Of a DNA stretch of 14,251 bases, positions 8,089-14,251 are shown piece by piece (the first letter of the stretch is position 1; the number at the start of each line of letters is the position of its first letter). This DNA is from Acanthamoeba sp. SK_2022b (Eukaryota > Discosea > Longamoebia > Acanthamoebidae). The notes beneath the pieces are model-generated. The model was not told where the DNA came from, did not search any database, and was given only the letters and a program-made list of their open reading frames with translations. A program made the position numbers and the translations under genes. Location of the stretch: positions 1 through 14,251 of the forward strand of contig JANDJZ010000957.1 of assembly GCA_027943245.1 (NCBI GenBank). The letters run 5' to 3'.

Positions 8089-8707
8089 GGAGAGGAAAAA
8101 GGTGCTACGCATCTCTTTGCCACGCCATCTGCACACTCGATCTTCTGCACGCGACCACATCAAACCACGGAAGATGGAACCGAGGCGAAGAGAACAAAGG
8201 AGGACGAAGGGGAACCGACTAGAGAACAAGACAAGTACGAACCGGCGAAAGGTGAAGGATGCGTGGAACGAGTTCGAACGAAACACGACAAGAAGGTTAT
8301 ATGTAATGTATACTCCTATGAGTATTGTATATACGAACGAAGGACGCGCAGCCCGTTTTCATGAAAACACTAGCATCAAGATGTGTCTGAACGGAGGAAG
8401 GGGAGGTTTCAATCTTGACCTTGAAGCTCACAGATTCATAGGAATAGTGATAACAGCGACGTTGCATAATTAATATCCGACCTTTGTTTCTGGAATTTGC
8501 TGTTTTGGCCTGAAAAATAGGAATTCTTAATTATTTGTTTCTTTCCAAAAGCGAAGTACTAAAACCAAATAGGAAACCCTGTTGGCGCAAGAAACGCATC
8601 AGGGCGCGACTATCTTACGGCCACCTTCCCCGGAGAGCCGGCCCCAGCACGAGACGTGGCGCAGAAGAGTAGGCATCTGTGGTCCTGTCGTCAACCAGGG
8701 ATAGAAG
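8089..8707. other. Spacer between Rab32 and the RhoGEF gene
   Basis: No supported gene. The first ~380 bases are presumably the Rab32 3' untranslated region; no canonical AATAAA is seen. An AT-rich portion (about 8465-8580) probably belongs to the promoter of the downstream gene. A plus-strand frame over 8042-8473 starts inside Rab32 exon 4 in another phase and has no family features. Confidence 0.4.
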
Positions 8708-10433
8708 ATGGACACACCGGGTGAACAACCCACCTCGAAGTTGAAGAAGCGAGGTCTCACCTTGCTGGGGCGATCGTCTGGCAAAGACGCGACTCCCTCT
8801 CCACCGTCTGGTGGTGCCCTATCTTCTTCAGAAATGACCGGCGTGGGTCGTAAGCTCTCGCGAAGGGTTGCCAGCGAAAGGCGCAGCGACTCCCCCTCCC
8901 CTGTCTCGTCTCCGATGACGCCTTCCACCTCTGCTCTCGCCGCTTACGTGACGCCCTCGCCAGGCTCCGCCTCGGCCGCCATCACAGCCGGAGCGGCCCT
9001 CAGCGGCGGAAAGCTCAACAAGGCGAGCTCGTGGGTGTCGCGACTTGCCCACACCAACAGCGCACCCGACAAGCGCAGCTCCGATCCCAATGCGCCCACG
9101 AGCCCTCGTTCGCCCCGGGGCGAACGCTCGCCCGGCTCCCCCGCTGTCAACGCGGCTGCGGGGCCCTCCTCCAACTCAACTACGCCAGCTGCAGTGCCTT
9201 CCGCCGCTATCGTGCCAACGATCCTGTCCTCGTCCCCACCCGGATCTCTGGACACAACCACTCCTGCAGTTGACGTAGAAGGCGTCGGCGATGAAGAAGA
9301 AGAGAGGAGGAAGAAGAGGTTCTTCAATAACCTGGTCTTCTTCAAGGACGTGGAAACCGTAAAAGATGGAGGACACGTGGAAGGCCTTGCCGCCTCGGCC
9401 GTTTCGGGCAGTCTCAGCTCGCCTTCTACACCAGCCGTGGCGCGCAGGGTGACCGACGCTCCTAAGAAGCTGGGAACCTACAACCAGAGGGGCAGTCTGG
9501 AGGAGGGGGATCGTCGGGACGGCCCAGGTGTCAGCGGTGTAACGCCTCGTGCTGACCGACTGCGCAAGGTCTCATCGGGCCGACAGATGGACACCTTCCT
9601 CAAGAACGCAAGACTCACCACTAACGCCACCGCTCTCGCCCCAGCTCATGCAGTGGTACTCCTAAATCATCATCACCGTCACGTTCCTGTGCGTGGTAAT
9701 CGTCGTCTTAGGCTCACACGTTGATTGGCTGCTTAGGTGGCCAAGACTGGGCCCAAGAAGAAGCGAAGCGATGTGATCGAGCAGCTGGTGAACAAGGAGA
9801 AGTCGTACATGACCCGACTCAACACACTGCTCATGGTCAGGTGGTTCTTTGGGAGGGTCATGCTGGCCATCCACGACGAGGTGAACCTGCGGCCGGCCCT
9901 GGAGAATGTGCTGGGCCAGTTTGAGTCCTACCTCAAGCAGCACGCCGACTTTGTGGCCGCCCTCAACGACAAGTTGAGGCAGTCGTGGGACAACTCCTCG
10001 TCCCTCATCGGCGACATGCTCATCGACAAGATGGGCTTCCTGCAGTGCTACTGGGACTACTGCAGCGAGCACCAGAAGCAGTGGCAGAAGATCGAGGACT
10101 CGACCCGCGTCTCCTTATGTTTCGGCCTCTTCGTGAGTCACATGGAGCGCAAGATCCAGTTCACCCTCCAGGAGGACAACTCCTTCAAGGCTCTCTTCAC
10201 CTCTCCGCTCGTGGTAGGCCTCCCTCGAGATCTCCATGCTTGCCTGCTCGCTTAACTGTGGCGACTGATGCGGTTCTGTTGTGTAGCATCTGCCGCAGTA
10301 CGTGACGCTGCTGAAGGAGCTCATGGAGGCCACGAGCATCCACCACCCAGACTACGCCGCCACGCGCAAGGCCTACTTCCAGGCCAAGGTGATCGTGGGT
10401 TCCATGCAACCCGATAGCTTCATCATGCCATGA
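8708..10433 (+). CDS. RhoGEF (DH domain) protein with Ser/Pro-rich N-terminus
   Basis: Exons 8708-9655, 9737-10213 and 10287-10433, all phase 0, give 523 residues. Residues 1-316 (exon 1) are low complexity: many SP/TP sites (for example SPRSPRGERSPGSP around 138-151), then a charged stretch DEEEERRKKRFFNNLVFF near 195-211. No domain is recognised there. Residues ~329-508 form a DH (RhoGEF) domain, the helical module that loads GTP onto Rho-family GTPases: CR1-like VIEQLVNKEKSYMTRL, a middle helix ending LIGDMLIDKMGFLQCYWDYC, and CR3-like SPLVHLPQYVTLLKEL aligned with the usual KPVQRLPRYPLLLKEL. The usual Q-R and the later R of CR3 are replaced. The protein stops 15 residues after the DH with no PH domain. 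Intron donors are GTACTC and GTAGGC. Which GTPase it serves, and whether it is active, cannot be told. Confidence 0.85.
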
Positions 10434-10559
10434 CCCCGCCCAGTTGTGTTGTACATTACAAATAAAATATTTTATATTTATATTTGTTTATTCGTTTCAA
10501 TCAACGGCAACCAATGCACAACTTGCTTGTCGTGTGCAGCTCTCGAGGCCATGAGATAG
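10434..10559. terminator. Tail-to-tail 3' region with two poly(A) signals
   Basis: An AT-rich island between the RhoGEF stop and the TRK stop. Plus-strand AATAAA at 10461-10466, 28 nt past the RhoGEF stop. Minus-strand AATAAA at 10492-10487, about 68 nt past the TRK stop. The two signals are 20 bases apart and point at each other, so the two transcripts probably overlap at their 3' ends. Confidence 0.7.
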
Positions 10560-10805
10560 TTAGGCGGCCGGCAGAGAGAGGTGGCCGCTGCCGGCGTCAT
10601 CGTGCCTAGAGGCCATGATGGCGGCGGCGGCGACGGCGGCGGCGGCTATGCCCTGCTCGGGACCGAAGAGCTTCTTTTCCTGGCGGGTCGTCGGAGACGC
10701 AGCGTCGGGCAGGGGAAGGGTGTCGTAGCTCCGGCGCTGGCCCCCTTTGCGCTGCCGCGGGTCGTCCTTGGTCATCTTCAGCGGCTGCAGCAGGTCGCGC
10801 CAATG

Positions 10806-10838
<33 letters not shown>

Positions 10839-12316
10839 GCCCTTGTCGCCTGCCTCCCGCCGATCGGTCTGGCCGTGGCCTGCGGCGCTCTTGTCCTCCC
10901 CCGCCTCGTGAGTGGCTTTATGTCCGAGAGCGCTGAGGCCTGGGTCCTCGTCATCGTGGTCGTCGCCATGTCCGAGCAGCGAATCCCAGAGCGCCCACGC
11001 GACGCGCTTGACCTGCTTCGTCGGCCCGCCGTGGTCGTCATCGTCGTCGCTCGCGCGGTCGTCGCCGCGTTTGTCCTTGCCATCATTCCCGCCGTGACCA
11101 CTGCCGCCGCTGCCGCTGCCGCTGCTACTGCTGTCACCGTCGTCGTCTTCGTCGTCGTCGCTATCGTGGCGCCGGCGCCGGCGCTCGGAGCTGGCCCGCA
11201 GCTCTTCGCCTCGCTCGAGGTCCGGTTGCACGACCGAGGAGGGCAGCGAGATCGCAGAATCGATCGAGTCCGGCAGACCTCTGGTATTAAAATAAGTCAA
11301 TATTTTATAAAATTTAAAAAAAATTATAAATAATTGAATTGTAAAAATGGAGAATAATAAGTGGTTTTTTTTTTGTTTACCGATGCTTGCCGAGGATCAT
11401 GACGAATATGATGACGAGCTTGGATCCATCTCTGAAGGCGCCCGAGAACGAGTAGGGCTTGTCCCCGTACCCCAGCGACAACCCGACCGGCCCTGCAAAC
11501 ACCCACCCCGCGAGTGAGGTCGCGACTCGTGTCGCGTCGCGCGCGCGCGCGTGCGTGCATCGATACCGTAGGCGGAAACGATTTCGAAGATGATCTTGAA
11601 GATGGAGAAGTCGGGGTCGGTGGTGAGCGGGATCTCCTCGATCATGACGATGAAGAGCACCGCCACGAAGAGCACGATGGTGTGCTTCACGAAGATGTTC
11701 TGCGCCTGGGCCGCCAGCGTGTTGTTCATCGGTATGCCGCGCTCTGTGTCGACACGCCCACGCGTGTGAGGCGAGGCACGCCCCTCCACCAAGCCCCCCC
11801 CCCCGGAGGAGCGCGCTCGCGTACTGATTCCGATCTCCTGGGCTCGGCTGGCGCCCGTGTAGCGCACGGCGATGGCCACTGGCGTGGCGGAGATGTACAT
11901 CATGCCTGCGCGCCGAGAGTGGGGGGGGGGCGAGCGTTGGTGGAACGACTACGACACGCGCGACTGTGACGAAGGGGGGAGAGGGGGGGGGCGAGTCGGG
12001 CGGTACCGGTGTAGAGCCATAAGAGGGCCAGGTTGAGTTTGTTGACGTCGACGGAATTGAAGCCCGCCACCCGAATGGAGATGGTCTGTCCAATCGAAGT
12101 ATCAGTAAAAATAAACAAAAAATAAATAAATTACAAATTATAATTTAAAATTCATTTTAAAATTGGATGCGCGTGGGACATGCCTGGTAGTACATGTTGG
12201 CGAGCTTGAGCTCGGGAGAGAACCCGTGATAGGCTCCGCTGAACCAATCCAACACCTGCACTCGGGCACGACGACCGTCAGCACATTGCTATCATACATG
12301 CAAACACGTGCCGCGT

Positions 12317-12378
<62 letters not shown>

Positions 12379-12680
12379 GCTCGCGCGTGCGTGGTGTGTG
12401 TATGTGTGTGCGTGTGTGTATTTGTTGGCGGTGTCTCGTACAATCTCGAACAGGAACTCGACCGAGTTCAGGAAAATGAGAACCAGAAGAAGCCACCTGC
12501 GCAGAAATCACAGAACCACTGACGTGAGGACGTGGCCTCCCTCCAGCGCCACGCCAAACGCGGGATCGGCGCACCTCGTCTCGGCGGCGGGGAACAAGTG
12601 GGTGAAGCAGCGACGCGGGTGGTCGAGCATGTACTTGAACACCGGGCGGTAGCTCCTGTACGACATCGCAATAGCCGCGC

Positions 12681-12747
<67 letters not shown>

Positions 12748-13371
12748 GCGCGTCAGTCAGTCAGAAACGGCGGGCAGAGGTTGGGGGGGGGGTAGATACA
12801 CGAGCTTGTCCCAGCGGTAGAGGCACCACACGGTGAGGCGCAAGAGCAGGGGGAAGGCCGTGTAGCCTGCGTAACGATACAGTAAGTGGAAGTGCCTCAT
12901 TATTATTGGTTTTATTATACAAAACTAATAAATAAGATAAATAAAAATAAAAACGAGAAATGAGAAATGATTTGGAGTAGCGTGAATACCAGCGAGGATG
13001 AGGAAAGACGAGACGAAGAGCGGGACGGGGTAGTCCTGGAAGGCCACCATGTTGTTGGGCGTGGTCGATATGCCCGCGTTCGAGAAGGAGGACACCGAAT
13101 GGAAAATGGCCCACCTGCCCGGGCCACACACGCGCGCGCAGCACACAGTCAGATCGCACACGTCGACGCGCGGACACGCAGGCGCAGATGGGCGCGCACC
13201 AGATGGGGTTGTTGTCGTATTGGTGGAGCACGTCCCGCGCGCTGGTGCTCACCGAGAAGTAGAAGCAGAGGAACAGGATGGAGAGGCCCACCCACAAGAG
13301 GTAGTACAGCGGCACGATCGCCGCGAACCACTTGAGCGCGCTGTACTCGGCTGTGTCGCGGCTTCCAATCA

Positions 13372-13433
<62 letters not shown>

Positions 13434-14061
13434 AGACACAACACACACGCGCGCGTGCGTGGCTCGAGAGAGAGATGCGTACCGACCCGGCGCTTGCATC
13501 GGAGGCCGGTGGTGCGGAAGTGCTTGCGGAAGTAGTGGAGGCGGAGGAGGACCGGGGGCAGGGTGAGGAGCACGAAGTTGCCGACGACCATGAGCACCAC
13601 CACCCAGAACTGGCCCAGCAGGTTCACCTCCGCTGTGTTCCTCGTGATCAATCTGCACATTTTTATGATTAAAATTATTATTATATAAATAAATTAACAT
13701 AAAAATCACTATTAAAATAAAATAAAATAAAACAAGTGTGTGGCGCGTGCCCGCAAGTGGTGACGGCCGAGGTGCTGAGGAAGAGGGCATCGGTGTAGGA
13801 CATCTCCCCGTTCTGCGACAGATAGATCAAGAGCCCGCCTGAGCAGCAGCCAACGCGTGGGCGTGAGGTGAGAACAATCAACGTTCAATGGCCCTCGACC
13901 TCTTGTGTCCTTTGATGAACGTTGGCGTGTGGCACCGCATACCCAACACGGAGCAGCAGGTGATGTAGATCCAGTGCAGGCGGTAGTAGTTGAACGGCGG
14001 CCACACAAAGTTGAGGACCGTCTGATAGAACCACACGTGCAGCGGCACCACCGGCTCCGAC
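10560..14061 (-). CDS. TRK/HKT/TrkH-type potassium transporter (5' partial)
   Basis: Fourteen in-phase exons (minus strand): 14061-13943, 13838-13751, 13652-13483, 13350-13200, 13114-12990, 12866-12800, 12655-12575, 12496-12442, 12255-12184, 12085-12007, 11905-11825, 11743-11567, 11492-11381, 11280-10560. They give about 698 residues; the start lies beyond the window. The protein belongs to the superfamily of cation transporters with four M1-P-M2 repeats; it would take up K+ across the plasma membrane. Filter regions: TSAVTTCGL (exons 2/3), SVSSFSNAGIS (exon 5), SIRVAGFN (exon 10), SAYGPVGLS (exons 12/13); each keeps the filter glycine. Other TRK marks are MVAFQDYPVP, FLILAGYTAFPLLLR, DHPRRCFTHLFPA and KLVIIFVMILGKHRG. 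It lacks the long loop of fungal TRK1. The last exon is a ~239-residue hydrophilic tail rich in D, S, G and H, with a DADADADA run. Twelve phases match GT-AG or GC-AG borders exactly as expected; two donors are GC. Confidence 0.93.
10807..10836 (-). repeat. Hexamer repeat coding Asp-Ala in the TRK tail
   Basis: Five tandem copies of TCGGCG on the plus strand. In the sense of the gene they read GCC/GAC alternation, giving a DADADADA stretch in the cytoplasmic tail. The acidic tail around it also carries GAC/GAT-rich tracts (about 11020-11180). Confidence 0.85.
12086..12183 (-). other. GC-AG intron in the TRK gene (exons 9/10)
   Basis: The exon 9 end CAG is followed by GCATGT, and the exon 10 acceptor is GGACAG. 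No GT donor nearby keeps phase: the closest GT is 4 bases on and breaks the frame into SIRVAGFN. The context CAG|GCATGT fits the usual strong exon side of GC donors. The intron's interior is an AT-rich patch (about 12102-12165). Confidence 0.75.
12318..12372. repeat. (GT)n microsatellite, 55 bp, in a TRK intron
   Basis: A pure GT array followed by an imperfect GT/GC stretch to about 12420. It lies in the intron between TRK exons 8 and 9 (12256-12441). In the transcript it reads as CA repeats. Confidence 0.97.
12683..12745. repeat. (AC)n microsatellite, 63 bp, in a TRK intron
   Basis: A pure AC array in the intron between TRK exons 6 and 7 (12656-12799). In the transcript it reads as UG repeats. 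The same intron carries a G-run at 12783-12792 (C-run in the transcript) close to the donor. Confidence 0.97.
13373..13431. repeat. (AC)n microsatellite, ~59 bp, in a TRK intron
   Basis: A pure AC array in the intron between TRK exons 3 and 4 (13351-13482). In the transcript it reads as UG repeats. It lies about 20 bases upstream of the acceptor in the sense direction. Confidence 0.97.
13653..13750 (-). other. GC-AG intron splitting a filter glycine codon
   Basis: Exon 2 of the visible TRK gene ends ...ACT TGC GG and is followed by GCACGC; exon 3 begins A TTG ATC after GTGCAG. Joined, the codon GG|A gives the glycine of the first potassium-filter motif TTCGL. GT donors near this point either lose the filter glycine or bring in stop codons. 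The exon-side context (CGG|GCACGC) is weaker than typical for GC donors, so RNA proof is desirable. The intron interior is AT-rich (U-rich in the transcript). Confidence 0.65.
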
Positions 14062-14202
14062 CTGTGCCACCCCCCACCCACCCACAAGCACCAACCCGTG
14101 CGTTCGCTGGTCAGCCCCAGCCCCAGCCGCCCCCAGCCTGCCTTGTGCGTGCGTGCGTGCGTGTGTTGGGCCATCGCCACCGCCATGTGTGTGTGCGCGC
14201 GC

Positions 14203-14251
<49 letters not shown>
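14062..14251 (-). other. Intron upstream of the first visible TRK exon
   Basis: Sense-strand GGCACAG just before exon base 14061 is the presumed acceptor, and the phase requires two bases from an earlier exon outside the window. The stretch is low complexity: GTGC repeats near 14145-14165 and a (GT)n array at the edge. A minus-strand ATG at 14186 is in frame with the first visible exon, so an unspliced start adding ~41 residues (MAVAMAQHTHARTHKA...) is a possible but less likely alternative. Confidence 0.6.
14204..14251. repeat. (GT)n microsatellite running off the window
   Basis: At least 48 bp of pure GT reaching the last base, so its true length is unknown. In the TRK transcript it reads as CA repeats. 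A GC-rich GCGCGC patch precedes it at 14195-14203. Confidence 0.95.

Noticed and set aside
7439..8286. Minus-strand frames across Rab32 and its 3' flank
   Set aside because: They overlap well-supported Rab32 exons and introns in the opposite direction and show no domain.
8042..8473. Plus-strand 143-codon frame after Rab32
   Set aside because: It begins out of phase inside Rab32 exon 4 and is a low-information basic sequence in the 3' UTR.
10581..11333. Plus-strand frame of ~250 codons with hydrophobic stretches
   Set aside because: It is antisense to the last TRK exon; acidic D codons read backwards give Val/Ile.
12138..12795. Frames made of Cys-Val or Thr-His repeats
   Set aside because: They are translations of the CA/TG microsatellites within introns.
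13439..13482. Alternative splice choice for TRK exons 3/4 using the acceptor GGAAG before CCGCGACAC
   Set aside because: It needs a phase-2 donor that is not present; the pair GTACGC with GACACAG gives RRVAEYSALKWF in perfect phase.
1..14251. CRISPR arrays, tRNA or rRNA genes, prokaryotic operons
   Set aside because: No spaced direct repeats, no tRNA B-box-like arms in a clover-leaf context, no rRNA signatures; the spliced genes show that this is eukaryotic DNA.

Overview
The window is nuclear DNA of a unicellular eukaryote. It is GC-rich and gene-dense, with short introns of about 70-190 nt and GTRNGY-like donors. An amoebozoan of the Acanthamoeba type is my best guess; this is inferred from gene style and composition, not from a marker match. 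Six protein-coding genes can be read, five of them spliced. I rebuilt exon borders from phase, splice sites and family alignment.

Layout, left to right. (1) 221-1828, minus: a single-exon BCS1-type AAA+ mitochondrial chaperone. (2) About 2105-4850: a strongly CpG-depleted, low-coding island. It holds a recognisable fragment of a Harbinger-like (DDE_Tnp_4) transposase and a stop-ridden minus-strand reading frame with coiled-coil character, so it looks like a dead mobile element that decayed by C-to-T change at CpG. (3) 5021-5378, plus: a 60-residue RAMP4/SERP1 ER protein whose first coding exon is only the ATG. (4) 5641-6731, minus: ribosomal protein eL19 with a roughly 128-residue Ala/Lys/Pro tail. 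(5) 7158-8088, plus: a Rab32-family GTPase, head-to-head with eL19. (6) 8708-10433, plus: a RhoGEF with a DH domain, no visible PH domain and a Ser/Pro-rich N-terminal half. (7) 10560 to beyond 14251, minus: a TRK/HKT/TrkH-type potassium transporter with at least 14 exons, whose 5' end lies outside the window.

The genes do not form one pathway. They are mostly housekeeping functions: respiratory-complex assembly, ER translocon stabilisation, translation, membrane traffic, Rho signalling and potassium uptake. They are arranged as head-to-head pairs (eL19/Rab32) and tail-to-tail pairs (RAMP4/eL19, RhoGEF/TRK) with compact spacers.

I see no convincing new multi-gene system. The points most worth a second look are the CpG-depleted dead element; the TRK gene, which has two GC-AG introns (one splitting a selectivity-filter glycine codon) and four long CA/TG arrays in introns arranged so that pre-mRNA introns could pair; the ATG-only exon of RAMP4; and the AKP tail on eL19.
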